Shown here one piece after another: positions 16,452 to 26,057 of a DNA stretch of 64,000 bases. Numbering within the stretch: position 1 is the stretch's first letter; every line of letters starts with the position of its first letter. The position numbers and the translations under genes are program-made. The notes beneath the pieces were generated by a model, which saw only the letters and a program-made list of their open reading frames with translations, had not been told where the DNA came from and made no database searches. Source of the DNA: Eubacterium sp. AF16-48 (GTDB lineage: Bacteria > Bacillota > Clostridia > Lachnospirales > Lachnospiraceae); the NCBI RefSeq assembly GCF_003479405.1, contig NZ_QUHB01000002.1, forward strand, positions 62,001 through 126,000, read 5' to 3'.

Positions 16452-17087
16452 ATGAGCGAAACAGTAACACAGGTTAGCGACACAGAACAGAAGATTGTGA
16501 GGAGTAGAACTTGCGGTTGTAGAGATTTCTACATCGCAAAACTCACACAGAACGATGCAAAAGCATACGTTGCAGAAACTCCGGTCAAACTGGCAAGAGC
16601 AATCAAAGCAAAGGTTGACGAAAAGTGGAGTTCTGAAAAGATTTACTCTGACGATGGAACAGAGGAAGTCATCAATTCCTATGAGGGAACAGAAATCGAA
16701 CTTGAGGTCAATGCACTCGCACCACAGGACAGACAGATTCTTTTCGGTCAGTTATACGAGAACGGTTTTCTTGTAAAGACTGCGGATGACAAAGCACCGG
16801 AGGTCGCTGTCGGATGGAGAGAAAGAAAACTCAACGGAAAGTATGATTTCAAATGGTTATACGCCGGAAAGTTCGCAGAGGGCATCAGTGAGGAGGCAAG
16901 CACAAAAGAGGGCAAATTGTCTCCGACAACAAAGAGCATCAAGGGTTCATTCTATGAGAGAAGTCTTGACAATGCGTATGAGATTTCGGTTGACGAATCA
17001 AACCTCGTTTCCGGAGACACAAAGGCAGCAGAGGCAATCAAGGCATGGTTCAGCAAAGTGCAGGAGAAAAACGGCGGTTTAGGCTAA
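16452..17087 (+). CDS. Major tail protein (phi13 type)
   Basis: The product is 211 aa, largely beta. Features typical of phi13-like tail-tube proteins are visible: KKLTQNDAKAY-like AKLTQNDAKAYVAETPVKLA, EGTEIELEVNALAPQDRQIL, VAVGWRERKLNGKYDFKWLY and EKTKEGKLSPTTKSIKG-like repeats. It forms the tail tube. The gene precedes the tail-assembly chaperone pair, as expected. Confidence 0.85.
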   Translation: MSETVTQVSDTEQKIVRSRTCGCRDFYIAKLTQNDAKAYVAETPVKLARAIKAKVDEKWSSEKIYSDDGTEEVINSYEGTEIELEVNALAPQDRQILFGQLYENGFLVKTADDKAPEVAVGWRERKLNGKYDFKWLYAGKFAEGISEEASTKEGKLSPTTKSIKGSFYERSLDNAYEISVDESNLVSGDTKAAEAIKAWFSKVQEKNGGLG

Positions 17088-17116
17088 TAAGAGGACATAT
17101 AACAGGAGGATAAATC

Positions 17117-17434
17117 ATGAAAAGAAAAATTATAGTCAATAACAAAGAGTTTACAATGCCGAAAATGTCAATCGACACATACACGGAATATCTCGAACTT
17201 GCAGAGATTGTCGACGCAAAACAGAGGTATTCAAAGCAGGACATTGAGGCGATGGGTCTTTTTATCTGCAAAGCATACGGAGACCAGTTCACCGTTGAGG
17301 AATTAAAGAATCCGGAGACCGGACTTGATGCAGCAGGTTTGATTCTTGAGTTCCAGTTCATCGACATGGGAATTGCAGAAGAACTCACCAAGAGAATGGA
17401 GAACATCGAGAAAAATTTTCAGAGTGGCAAGTGA
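17117..17434 (+). CDS. Tail assembly chaperone, short form (gpG-like)
   Basis: The product is 105 aa, acidic and helical (TYTEYLELAEIVDAKQRYSK, VEELKNPETGLDAAGLILEF). It fits the gpG position between major tail protein and tape measure. Its last codons contain the heptamer AAATTTT (17413-17419) in the A-AAT-TTT phase. A -1 slip there would add the 175-codon frame that follows, making the long gpGT form. Both forms typically coat the tape measure before tube assembly. Confidence 0.8.
   Translation: MKRKIIVNNKEFTMPKMSIDTYTEYLELAEIVDAKQRYSKQDIEAMGLFICKAYGDQFTVEELKNPETGLDAAGLILEFQFIDMGIAEELTKRMENIEKNFQSGK
17413..17419 (+). other. Predicted -1 ribosomal frameshift site (AAATTTT)
   Basis: The codons of the upstream frame are AAA AAT TTT CAG. 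The heptamer A-AAT-TTT has the X-XXY-YYZ form. After a -1 slip the frame reads TCA GAG TGG CAA GTG without a stop and enters the 17431 frame. Such slips between gpG and gpT are conserved in long-tailed phages. Confidence 0.65.
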
Positions 17435-17958
17435 TACCGGAAATCGAGGTCACTTGCAGAGGTGAGAGACTTTTCATCAATTCCGTAACGGTAGAACAGT
17501 ATAAAAAATACATCAGTCTCATGGAAAAGAATGACACGGAGAAATTCTCCGGAGTGATGTTTTTCAACAAAAAGATAATGCAGGAGATGTTCGGGAATGA
17601 ATTGTCGCTTGCAGCAGTTGGGGAGGTTGATGCAGTTGAATTTCTGACGGCAATCAAGACGGTTCATTTCATCATGCAGAATATTGTTGCAGAGAAGATG
17701 TTGAACATTGTCGAGGTTGAGCAGGTGGAAAAAGAGGCATCCGCATTCGATGACTATGACCGTGAAAATGGATATGAGGACGAGGACGAACAACCGGAGG
17801 AAAATCAATGGAAAGTCTGCGGGGAAATTGTTGACCGTGTTGTAAAAATTGCGATTCGGCTATTGAAAAACTCATACAGTCAATGCATGAAAGAGAACAT
17901 TGTCACGTTGTTGGACTACTTAAAATTTGAATTAGATACAATCAACGAAAATCAGTAA
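17431..17958 (+). CDS. Tail assembly chaperone, gpT-like downstream frame
   Basis: The frame can start at GTG 17431, which overlaps the upstream stop (GTGA), but no ribosome site precedes it; the upstream bases are an A/T run and CAGAGTGGCAA. It is therefore more likely expressed as a -1 frameshift fusion with the preceding gene. The 175 codons encode an acidic helical protein with EVEQVEKEASAFDDYDREN and a C-terminal YLKFELDTINENQ. Such downstream segments recruit the tape measure. Confidence 0.72.
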   Translation: MIPEIEVTCRGERLFINSVTVEQYKKYISLMEKNDTEKFSGVMFFNKKIMQEMFGNELSLAAVGEVDAVEFLTAIKTVHFIMQNIVAEKMLNIVEVEQVEKEASAFDDYDRENGYEDEDEQPEENQWKVCGEIVDRVVKIAIRLLKNSYSQCMKENIVTLLDYLKFELDTINENQ

Positions 17959-17974
17959 GAGAGGAGGCGACCGA

Positions 17975-20900
17975 ATGGCTTATACAAGCGTCAAAATATC
18001 GGCAGATTCGAGCAGTTATCAATCGCAAATGAAATCAGCAGCATCGCAGATGAAAGTCTTGTCTGCGGAATATACGACGGCAGCGACGAAAGCAAAGTTG
18101 TTCGGGTCGGAAACAGACAGCCTCAAGGCAAAAGCCGAATCGCTCACTCAAAAAATCACGGTGCAGAAAAACATCGTGAAATTGAACAGTGAGCAGCAGG
18201 AGAAGTTGACAAAGAAACTGTCAGACCAAAAGACAAAGCAAGAGGAACTCAAAACAAAGATTGATGCTGCAAAAGAGGCTTATGAGAAATCGACAGCAGA
18301 GACCGGAAAGAACTCCGAACAGTCAAAGGCACTCAAAGAGGAACTTGACAAGTTAGAGAAAGAGTTTACCGCAAATGAGACAGCAATCGGAAAGACGGAG
18401 ACCGCACTTGCGAATCAGACAGTAAAGACGGAAAAGTCAAAAACTGCTCTCATGAACATGGAGGCAGAACTAAAAAATGTTAATGACCAGTTGAAAGATA
18501 ATAAACTTGAAAAATTTGCGACCGCTTGCGATACGGCGGGAACAAAGATGGAAAGTTTCGGAAAGAAAATGTCGGTTGTCTCTGCCGGAATTGCGGGCAT
18601 TGGTGCAGCATCTATTGCAGCGTTCAAAGAACTCGACGAGGGATATGACACCATAGTGACAAAAACCGGAGCAACCGGAGAGGCACTTGAGGGATTGACA
18701 AAGTCTGCGGACAATGTTTTCGGCACAATGCCGGAGGATATGTCGACGGTAGGCGAGGCAATCGGAGAAGTCAACACAAGATTCCATACAACAGGAACGG
18801 AACTTGAAAAGACCTCAAAACAGTTCATACAGTTTGCAACAATCAACGGAACAAACGTCACACAGTCAGTTGACCAAGTTGACAAAATTATGAAAGCGTG
18901 GAACGTCGATGCATCACAGACGGGAAACTTGTTAGGATTGCTCACGGCAAAGGCACAGGAAACCGGAATCTCTGTTGATACATTAGAGGGATATGTCCTC
19001 GACAATAACGCACAATTCAAAGAAATGGGATTGTCATTGCCTCAAGCAATCAATTTGATGGCTCAATTCGATGCAAACGGCGTTGATTCCACTCAAGCAA
19101 TGGCGGGTCTGAAAAAAGCATTACAGAACGCCACATCAGAGGGAAAATCAATGGACGAGGCGTTGTCAGATACTATCGGCAGCATCAAGAACGCAAAGAC
19201 AGAGACCGAGGCGATGCAGATTGCAACGGAATTGTTCGGGAAAAAAGGTGCTGCGGAAATGACAAAGGCAATTCGTGAGAACAGAATTGACCTCACCAGT
19301 CTTTCATCATCAATGGAGGAATACGGTTCAACAGTCGAGGACACATACAACGGAACTCTCGACCCGATTGATAATGCAAAAGTTGCGATGAACAACGCAA
19401 AACTGGCATTGTCGACACTGGCATCCACAGCACAGACATCCGCAGCACCTATGATTGAGAAACTGACCGGAAAGATTCAAGAGTTGACAAAGTGGTTCAC
19501 GTCGCTCTCTCCGGCACAGCAACAAACAATTCTCAAAGTCGGTCTTGTGGTCGCTGCTATCGGTCCGTTGTCAATCGGATTCGGTAAGGTGGCAAAGGGA
19601 ATCTCCGACACAGTAACAACCGGACAGAAATTTGTTTCCGGAGCAGCAAAGATAATTGCAAAGATTACGGCTAAAACAGCAGCCACGGCAGCAGGAACGG
19701 CAGCAGATACGGCAGGAACAGCAGCCACGGCAGCACATACGGCAGCCACAACAGCAGCCACGGCAACAACCGGAGGAATGACAGTGGCACAAACGGCACT
19801 CAATGCAGTTATGAACTTGTGTCCGATTATTTTGATTGTGACACTGATTGCCGGACTGATTGCAGCAGGTGTCGCCCTATATAAAAACTGGGATAAGGTC
19901 AAAGAAAAATTGTCCGAATTGTGGGGCAACATCAAAGAAAAATTCAATGCAATCAAAGAGACCATCACGGGAGCATTCACGAAAGCGAAAGAGGCGGTCA
20001 CGAATAAGGTCAAGGAAATCGGTGACAACATAAAAAATAGCACAATAGGACAAGCTGCATCGAAAGTATTCAACGGCGTAAAGGACACGGTTCACAATGT
20101 CATGTCGGCAGCGACCGAAACGGCAAAGGAAAAACTGGGGAACATGAAAACCGCCTATGAAGAAAACGGAGGCGGTATCAAGGGTATTGTTGCTGCCGGA
20201 TGGGAGGGAATCAAAGGATATTATTCAGCAGGATTCACATTCGTTGATAATTTATCCGGAGGGAAACTCTCTGAAATCAAATCAAAATTCTCTGAAAAGA
20301 CATCGGAAATCAAAACAAAGGTTTCCGAGGGTTGGGAGAATATGAAAACCACCGTCACCACAAAAATGACGGAATGGAAAACCAACGCATCAAACAAACT
20401 GAATGAAATAAAGACGAATTTTTCAACAAAGGTTTCAGACATCAAGTCAAATGTTTCAACAGGTTGGGAGAACATGAAAACCACCGTCACCACAAAAATG
20501 ACGGAATGGAAAACCAACGCATCGAATAAATTGACGGAAATCAAATCCGGATTTTCCTCAAAGGTTTCGGAGATAAAAACGAAATGGTCGACGGATTTCA
20601 CGAACATAAAGGACAAGGCAACCTCACTCATGGAGACGGCAAAGTCCAATGTTTCAACGAAACTCAATAATATGAAATCCGCATACAGTGAAAAAGGCGG
20701 GGGAATCAAGGGAATCGTGTCTGCTACGTTCACAGGCGTAAAGGACACAATGAACTCTCTCATGAGTACGGCGAACACTTTGACGGGCGGGAAACTTGAC
20801 AGCATCAAGTCGGCTTTTTCGTCAAAAATGGGAGCAGCAAAGTCAACCGTTTCATCTGTACTCGACGGCATTAAGGGAGCATTTTCATCAAAACTTGAGA

Positions 20901-21340
20901 GTGCAAAGTCAACCGTTTCAAGCGTGATTGAAAAAATCAAGGGCGTGTTCAATTTTAAATGGTCATTGCCACACTTAAACCTGCCCCATATTAGCGTGAG
21001 CGGAGGAAAAGCACCGTTCGGAATTGGAGGAAAGGGTTCACTCCCGTCGTTTTCGATTCAGTGGTATAAATCCGGCGGTATCATGACGAATCCGACCGTG
21101 TTCGGAATCAACGGAAACAGTCTCATGGTAGGAGGCGAGGCAGGAGACGAGGCAATATTGCCTCTTGCGGAATTTTACAACAAATTGAACAGCATCCTTG
21201 ACAAGAAACTGGATGCAGTACAGAAATCGCAAGTTGTGTATGTAACGAATCACACATACATTGACGGCGACGAAATAGCAAGCAGAACCGTGTCAAAGGT
21301 TGATGCGGAAATGGTAATAAATAAGCGAAAAGGGAGGTAA
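17975..21340 (+). CDS. Tail tape measure protein
   Basis: The product is 1121 aa. The first 180 residues are coiled coil (EELDKLEKEFTANETAIGKT). The TP901-type core follows (GYDTIVTKTGATGEALEGLT, NGVDSTQAMAGLKKALQNAT). There is a hydrophobic helix pair at about 605-640 (CPIILIVTLIAGLIAAGVAL). The C-terminal half is made of amphipathic repeats such as GWENMKTTVTTKMTEWKTNA. It sets tail length and may help DNA cross the membrane. ATG 17975 follows GAGGAGGCGACC. Confidence 0.93.
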   Translation: MAYTSVKISADSSSYQSQMKSAASQMKVLSAEYTTAATKAKLFGSETDSLKAKAESLTQKITVQKNIVKLNSEQQEKLTKKLSDQKTKQEELKTKIDAAKEAYEKSTAETGKNSEQSKALKEELDKLEKEFTANETAIGKTETALANQTVKTEKSKTALMNMEAELKNVNDQLKDNKLEKFATACDTAGTKMESFGKKMSVVSAGIAGIGAASIAAFKELDEGYDTIVTKTGATGEALEGLTKSADNVFGTMPEDMSTVGEAIGEVNTRFHTTGTELEKTSKQFIQFATINGTNVTQSVDQVDKIMKAWNVDASQTGNLLGLLTAKAQETGISVDTLEGYVLDNNAQFKEMGLSLPQAINLMAQFDANGVDSTQAMAGLKKALQNATSEGKSMDEALSDTIGSIKNAKTETEAMQIATELFGKKGAAEMTKAIRENRIDLTSLSSSMEEYGSTVEDTYNGTLDPIDNAKVAMNNAKLALSTLASTAQTSAAPMIEKLTGKIQELTKWFTSLSPAQQQTILKVGLVVAAIGPLSIGFGKVAKGISDTVTTGQKFVSGAAKIIAKITAKTAATAAGTAADTAGTAATAAHTAATTAATATTGGMTVAQTALNAVMNLCPIILIVTLIAGLIAAGVALYKNWDKVKEKLSELWGNIKEKFNAIKETITGAFTKAKEAVTNKVKEIGDNIKNSTIGQAASKVFNGVKDTVHNVMSAATETAKEKLGNMKTAYEENGGGIKGIVAAGWEGIKGYYSAGFTFVDNLSGGKLSEIKSKFSEKTSEIKTKVSEGWENMKTTVTTKMTEWKTNASNKLNEIKTNFSTKVSDIKSNVSTGWENMKTTVTTKMTEWKTNASNKLTEIKSGFSSKVSEIKTKWSTDFTNIKDKATSLMETAKSNVSTKLNNMKSAYSEKGGGIKGIVSATFTGVKDTMNSLMSTANTLTGGKLDSIKSAFSSKMGAAKSTVSSVLDGIKGAFSSKLESAKSTVSSVIEKIKGVFNFKWSLPHLNLPHISVSGGKAPFGIGGKGSLPSFSIQWYKSGGIMTNPTVFGINGNSLMVGGEAGDEAILPLAEFYNKLNSILDKKLDAVQKSQVVYVTNHTYIDGDEIASRTVSKVDAEMVINKRKGR
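20330..20391 (+). repeat. Tape-measure internal direct repeat, copy 1
   Basis: This 62-nt block is repeated at 20462-20523 with one mismatch, 132 nt (44 codons) apart. It encodes GWENMKTTVTTKMTEWKTNA in both copies. Identity at the DNA level suggests a recent duplication or gene conversion inside the tape measure gene. Confidence 0.85.
20462..20523 (+). repeat. Tape-measure internal direct repeat, copy 2
   Basis: This is the second copy of the 62-nt repeat, differing from 20330-20391 at one silent base (AAT/AAC). The 132-nt period equals 44 codons, so recombination between the copies would change tail length in frame. Confidence 0.85.
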
Positions 21341-21349
21341 AACAGGGCG

Positions 21350-22048
21350 ATGAAAATAAACGGAATAGACATCAAGAAATACGATGCAAAGCAGTTGACC
21401 GCCGATGTGCAGCCTCCCTCTTTTTCAAATTCTTATGAATGGCTGACGAGTGCAGCACTGCCGACGGAATTTGAGACAGAGGTTCAGATGGGTCATTTGA
21501 AACTGTCAATATATTTCAAAGGCAAGGACAGGAACAACATCATCCGTGCTGCATCGGAGTTCATGAGCAATTTCACAAAGGCTTGCAAGATGGAACTCGA
21601 CGGCTACAAAGGAACATACATCGGATTCATCACAACAAATGACTACGAAAAAAAGAATGTAAAACAGAGGTACATTGTAAACCTCGAATTTGACGGCTTT
21701 TTCGTCGATGACGACCTCTCAATCACATTCGACGGGAAAACCTCTGCATCGTTCTATAAAGTGGGTACAAGAGACGCTCCGTGCGTTGTGGAGGTATATG
21801 CAAAGAGTGCCTTGACGAATTACACAATCACCGGACTGGGAGAGGATGACATCATCATTGAGAGTTTGGCAGCAGGAAAGACGGTTGTGATAGACGCAAA
21901 GACCGGACTTGTGACAATCGACGGGGCAAATGCATTCGACAAGGTGAACATGTGGACGTTTCCGGTATTAAAGACCGGAGAAACAGCACTCACATTCTCC
22001 AACACAAAGGCGAGAGTGACTATCAGATACACGCCTATGTGGATTTAG
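21350..22048 (+). CDS. Distal tail protein (Dit-like)
   Basis: The product is 232 aa. It begins MKINGIDIKKYDAKQLTADV, with SYEWLTSAALPTEFETEVQM and a C-terminal galectin-like beta half (YTITGLGEDDIIIESLAAGK). Length, fold pattern and position between tape measure and the Tal-like gene fit the siphovirus Dit/tail component family that forms the baseplate hub. The end abuts the next gene's ribosome site. Confidence 0.82.
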   Translation: MKINGIDIKKYDAKQLTADVQPPSFSNSYEWLTSAALPTEFETEVQMGHLKLSIYFKGKDRNNIIRAASEFMSNFTKACKMELDGYKGTYIGFITTNDYEKKNVKQRYIVNLEFDGFFVDDDLSITFDGKTSASFYKVGTRDAPCVVEVYAKSALTNYTITGLGEDDIIIESLAAGKTVVIDAKTGLVTIDGANAFDKVNMWTFPVLKTGETALTFSNTKARVTIRYTPMWI

Positions 22049-22060
22049 GAGGTGAGAGCA

Positions 22061-24331
22061 TTGCAGATTTTTAATGACAAAAAGAAAAGAATCGGAACAT
22101 TGTCCGGATTCAAGAACAAGGAAATCACCACGACACTGGATTCCGGAGACAAAGAGTTGTCGTTCAGTTATCCGACAGCGGGAGCATTGGTTGACCTGCT
22201 AAAAGAAGAATATTATATACGCACCAAAACGGACGAATATGTCATCAAAGCGGTTGAAAAGGGAGAGCAGTTCAACAAATACACAGCAGTCCTCAATGTC
22301 GAGGAGCTGGAGGGAACGCCGTTCCCGTATGGTTTTGAATCACAGGAGCAGACAATCAAAGCGTGTCTTGAGTTTGCGTTCGAGGGTACGGGATGGCATG
22401 TCGGAACATGCACCGTCACAAAGAAAAGAACCATCGACGAGCAGGAAAGCGTCACGGCATGGGATGTCCTGCAAAAGTGCCTCACGACATATCGTTGCGA
22501 GTGCATCATCCACTCTCTGACAAAAACAATCGACATATATGACCGGATAGGGAGTGACAAAGGTTGCTATTTCATGGAGGGGTTGAACCTCCGGAAAATA
22601 TCATTGAAGTCGGACACATACGATTTTTACACAAGAATCTATCCGATAGGCAAGGACGGCATCACACCGGAATGGTTGACCGGAAAAGATTACATCGACA
22701 ATTTTCAGTACAGTTCCAAAATCAAGGCGTATGTTTGGAAAGACGAAAGATATACCAATACCACAAGTCTGATTGAGGATGCGACAGCAAAGATTGAGGA
22801 AATGTCAAGACCATATAAGGCATACACCGCAGAGGTGGTCGACCTTGCGAAAGCGTCAGAGGAATACAAAGACATTCTCTCATACGGAATCGGAGACACG
22901 GTCACACTTGTGTCAAAGAAAACGAGGACGAGGGAAAAGCAGAGGATTGTCAAAATCACAGAATATCCGGAATCGCCGGAAAAGAACACGGTTGAGATTT
23001 CCAATGCGAGAAAGACATTCGCAGAGATTCAGAAAGAGGAGACGGCAGCAGCCACGGAGGAGGCGGTCTCCATCTCAAACAGGGCGACAAAGAAAGTCCT
23101 TGAGAGTTATTCGACCACGGAGGAAATAGAAACCAAAATCACGGCATCAAAAGAGGCTATTGAGGAGGGCGTTTCCTATAAACTAAAAAATTATTATACG
23201 TCGGTCGAGATGGATTCGTTGATAAAAGCGACAAAGGATGAAATCTCACAAGAGGTCAAACATGTGGAGGAAAATTCGATGCACAACTATGTTGTGAACG
23301 GAGATTTTTCAAACGGGTTTGATGATAATTGGTACAACAATGACGAGACAAACAACTCCGTGATGGATGTGTCCGGTTTGGGTACGGTTGCAAAAATACT
23401 GAAAACATCCTCAAGCAGTTCCTATATACGGCAGAATTTAGGGAAAATACCTGCGGGAACATATCGTGTGAGATATAAGGCAGCAACAGCAGCAGGGTAC
23501 GAAAGCACGGCAAGGGTGCAGGTGGGGGCGTTGGGAAGTTATTCAACGACATCCTCCGGAATGTTAAAGAGCAAAGAGTTCACGACGATTGAACGTGAAA
23601 TCACGGTATCAGAGGGAACGAAATATATTTACATTTACGCATACACACAGAACGCACCCGTGTATATCACAGATATTGAAGTATTAGGATTGTATTCATT
23701 GTATGCGGATGCAAAGATTCAAGTGACTGCGGAGGAAATAACCTCCGAGGTCAACAAAAAAGTGAACAGCGATGATTTCGGAACACTAATCACACAGAAC
23801 GCATACAATGTCCGAATTGCATTCAACAAAGGCAGTTCGTACATGCAGTTTGATTCGACAGGAATCACGATGTACACAGGAACTATCACAGACAACACAA
23901 AAAGAACACGATTCGATTACAACGGTGAACATTTCTATCGTGACGGAAAATATGTCGGAAAAATCGGAACAAACACCATGATAGGGAATGACAGTCAGAG
24001 AGGACTTGTGTTTGATATAGAATATGACACAGCATATATGTCATGGGCGAACAAGGAAAGTGCAAACGGCAGTTCATACATGATGAAATGGGCGTACTGC
24101 ACACAACAGTGCGACAATTATGAGGCGAATATGCTACATGCAGGGGCAGACATTAACATGCACTATCATAAATTGAGAAACGTGAGTTTTGAAGATGGGG
24201 CAATCAATGGAACATTGACATTCAAGCAACCTTTAGCAGTAAGCAGCGACGGAACATTGTCAAAATGGGCAACAGCAACATTGACGTTCAAGAATGGGAT
24301 TTTGATTTCGGGTGCGTGGAGTAACGGATAA
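22061..24331 (+). CDS. Tail-associated protein (Tal / prophage endopeptidase tail)
   Basis: I chose TTG 22061 because TTAGGAGGTGAGAGCA precedes it; an in-frame GTG at 22052 overlaps that site. The product is 756 aa. The N-terminal 330 residues match the Tal/gp27-like baseplate hub (LSFSYPTAGALVDLLKEEYY, AWDVLQKCLTTYRCECIIHS, YGIGDTVTLVSKKTRTREKQ). A helical linker follows, then a jelly-roll carbohydrate-binding-like part (HNYVVNGDFSNGFDDNWYNN) and a C-terminal fibre-like region. It caps the tail and contacts the cell wall; I saw no clear protease triad. Confidence 0.85.
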   Translation: MQIFNDKKKRIGTLSGFKNKEITTTLDSGDKELSFSYPTAGALVDLLKEEYYIRTKTDEYVIKAVEKGEQFNKYTAVLNVEELEGTPFPYGFESQEQTIKACLEFAFEGTGWHVGTCTVTKKRTIDEQESVTAWDVLQKCLTTYRCECIIHSLTKTIDIYDRIGSDKGCYFMEGLNLRKISLKSDTYDFYTRIYPIGKDGITPEWLTGKDYIDNFQYSSKIKAYVWKDERYTNTTSLIEDATAKIEEMSRPYKAYTAEVVDLAKASEEYKDILSYGIGDTVTLVSKKTRTREKQRIVKITEYPESPEKNTVEISNARKTFAEIQKEETAAATEEAVSISNRATKKVLESYSTTEEIETKITASKEAIEEGVSYKLKNYYTSVEMDSLIKATKDEISQEVKHVEENSMHNYVVNGDFSNGFDDNWYNNDETNNSVMDVSGLGTVAKILKTSSSSSYIRQNLGKIPAGTYRVRYKAATAAGYESTARVQVGALGSYSTTSSGMLKSKEFTTIEREITVSEGTKYIYIYAYTQNAPVYITDIEVLGLYSLYADAKIQVTAEEITSEVNKKVNSDDFGTLITQNAYNVRIAFNKGSSYMQFDSTGITMYTGTITDNTKRTRFDYNGEHFYRDGKYVGKIGTNTMIGNDSQRGLVFDIEYDTAYMSWANKESANGSSYMMKWAYCTQQCDNYEANMLHAGADINMHYHKLRNVSFEDGAINGTLTFKQPLAVSSDGTLSKWATATLTFKNGILISGAWSNG

Positions 24332-24347
24332 AACAGGAGGAAAAACA

Positions 24348-24578
24348 ATGCAGATGAATGACGAAAATATTCAAACAGAGGAAATCAAACGGGCAGCAGA
24401 GCCGGAGTTCAAGTTTCCGGATGATGCGGAAAGCACATCAAGACCAAACGAAACAGCAGAGGTTGTGACGAGGGAATCAGCAGAGGAGACAAACACAGAA
24501 CTCTTGCAGAGTATTGACAAGAAACTTGACATGCTGCTTGCAGCACAAACAGCGACACAGGCAGCAAAGGAGGAATAA
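24348..24578 (+). CDS. Hypothetical 76-aa acidic protein
   Basis: ATG 24348 lies 7 nt after CAGGAGG. The product is acidic and disordered at first (MQMNDENIQTEEIKRAAEPE) and ends in a helix LLQSIDKKLDMLLAAQTATQ. It sits between Tal and baseplate genes. It is possibly a small structural accessory; the family is not recognised. Confidence 0.6.
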   Translation: MQMNDENIQTEEIKRAAEPEFKFPDDAESTSRPNETAEVVTRESAEETNTELLQSIDKKLDMLLAAQTATQAAKEE

Positions 24579-24580
24579 TC

Positions 24581-24877
24581 ATGAATACACCGATTGCAGT
24601 AAGAATTGAATGTGCAAAGGGAGAAATCCTCAACGCTATGGAGACGATACAGAAAAGACATGCGTTGCCTCCCTGCATCATGGACGGCGTGTTGTCGTCC
24701 GTACTGGCAGAGGTGAGGAGTGAGGCAAAGATTGAACTCATAAACTCAACAAATGCGATGATGGCATCAAAGGACGAGGAACTCGAAAAGGCAAAGAAAG
24801 CAGCAAAGAGAGTTTTGAAAACAGAACCGGACAAGGAGCAGCCGGAGCAGGATGCACCGGAGAATCCGGAAAAATAA
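24581..24877 (+). CDS. Hypothetical 98-aa protein
   Basis: ATG 24581 follows GGAGGAATAATC. It begins MNTPIAVRIECAKGEILNAM, carries LPPCIMDGVLSSVLAEVRSE, then a charged helix and a Pro/Glu tail. Similar short proteins occur beside tail genes of gut Clostridia phages. The role is unknown; no membrane segment. Confidence 0.6.
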   Translation: MNTPIAVRIECAKGEILNAMETIQKRHALPPCIMDGVLSSVLAEVRSEAKIELINSTNAMMASKDEELEKAKKAAKRVLKTEPDKEQPEQDAPENPEK

Positions 24878-24905
24878 GAAGTAAACACCGAGAGGAGGTG
24901 AGAGC

Positions 24906-25967
24906 ATGGCAGCATTGACGAAACTGACAACGAACATCAATCTTGAAATGTCCGGAGACACTAAAAGATATTTAGTATCTGCAAAGCAGGGAGACAAAGC
25001 AACACGATTCATCGTCGCAAGACTGCTCAACAACGGTGAACCGTACACAATCCCGACGGGTGCGAGAGCGGTCATCAACATCGCAAAGCCGGACGGAAAG
25101 CATGTGTATAACACATGTTCATATTCCGGTTCGGATGTGACAGTCGAATTGACAAATCAAGCACTTGCAGCCTCCGGAACGGCGTATTGCGACATTGAAA
25201 TCCGGACAAGCGATGATTCACAGGTTATCACATCCGCATCATTCACAATGGAGATTGAACCGTCACAGAGGAATGAAAATGCTATCTTGTCAGCGAATGA
25301 GTTCACAGACCTTGAGAACCGGATTGCAGGACACATCAAGAATATTGATGACACGGATGCAGCAGTCAAGAAAGCAGAATCCGAAAGAGTGGTCGCAGAG
25401 AATGCGAGAGTGAAAGCAGAAAAGGCAAGGGTGACGGCAGAAAATAAGCGACAGGAAAATGAGAACACCCGCATCCAACAGGAGCAGCAGAGGCAGCAGG
25501 ACACCTCGCAGGCGGTCAAGAATACGAATGAGGCAACAGATGCATCCAAAAAGGCGACAACAGCCTGCAAAGAGGTTACAGAGCGGGCAGAGGATGCATT
25601 GCAGAATCAAGAGCAACTTGAGGCGACATTGAACACGGCGACGCAGATTCGACAGGATGTGTCACAGATGCAGACAGCAGTTGCAGAGGCAAAGAAACAG
25701 GTCGAGCAGGACAAAAAGGATATTGATGACACGATTCAAAATTCACTGCTTGCATCAGCAGAGAAAATCCTTGAGAGTGTGCAGGACTATTTCAACCGTG
25801 CAGAGGCTTTATATTCGAGTATGTATCTTGATTGTGACGGAGAAACGCCGTATCTGCGAACGGTGACACCGGTATTCATTGACGGAGCAACGCCACAGGT
25901 CAGAAATGCGAATGAGGGCGTTGATTTTGACGGAGGAACGCCGACCTCCCGACAATTAGCAGTATAA
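24906..25967 (+). CDS. Baseplate upper protein (BppU-like)
   Basis: The product is 353 aa. The N-terminal 130 residues have the BppU N-domain pattern (TRFIVARLLNNGEPYTIPTG, TAYCDIEIRTSDDSQVITSA, ASFTMEIEPSQRNENAI). A long coiled coil follows (KAEKARVTAENKRQENENTR), ending in a short beta segment with repeated D-G-x-T-P motifs. It links the tail hub to receptor-binding proteins, which fits the genes downstream. ATG 24906 follows GAGGAGGTGAGAGC. Confidence 0.82.
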   Translation: MAALTKLTTNINLEMSGDTKRYLVSAKQGDKATRFIVARLLNNGEPYTIPTGARAVINIAKPDGKHVYNTCSYSGSDVTVELTNQALAASGTAYCDIEIRTSDDSQVITSASFTMEIEPSQRNENAILSANEFTDLENRIAGHIKNIDDTDAAVKKAESERVVAENARVKAEKARVTAENKRQENENTRIQQEQQRQQDTSQAVKNTNEATDASKKATTACKEVTERAEDALQNQEQLEATLNTATQIRQDVSQMQTAVAEAKKQVEQDKKDIDDTIQNSLLASAEKILESVQDYFNRAEALYSSMYLDCDGETPYLRTVTPVFIDGATPQVRNANEGVDFDGGTPTSRQLAV

Positions 25968-26057
25968 TTCCATGATACTGGAAACAGACGGCGAAACGAA
26001 CACAAAGGAGTGATTGTGTGATATATTCCATAATCACGGAGCAAAGGAGGTTGAACA

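Noticed and set aside
20330-20523. A second VR/TR pair or CRISPR-like repeat
   Set aside because: There are only two copies, inside one coding frame, with a single mismatch not tied to adenine mutagenesis; it is a tape-measure internal duplication.
20221-20952. A 243-codon minus-strand frame within the tape measure gene
   Set aside because: It is a by-product of the repetitive codon pattern of the tape measure gene; the + strand product fits the family and context.
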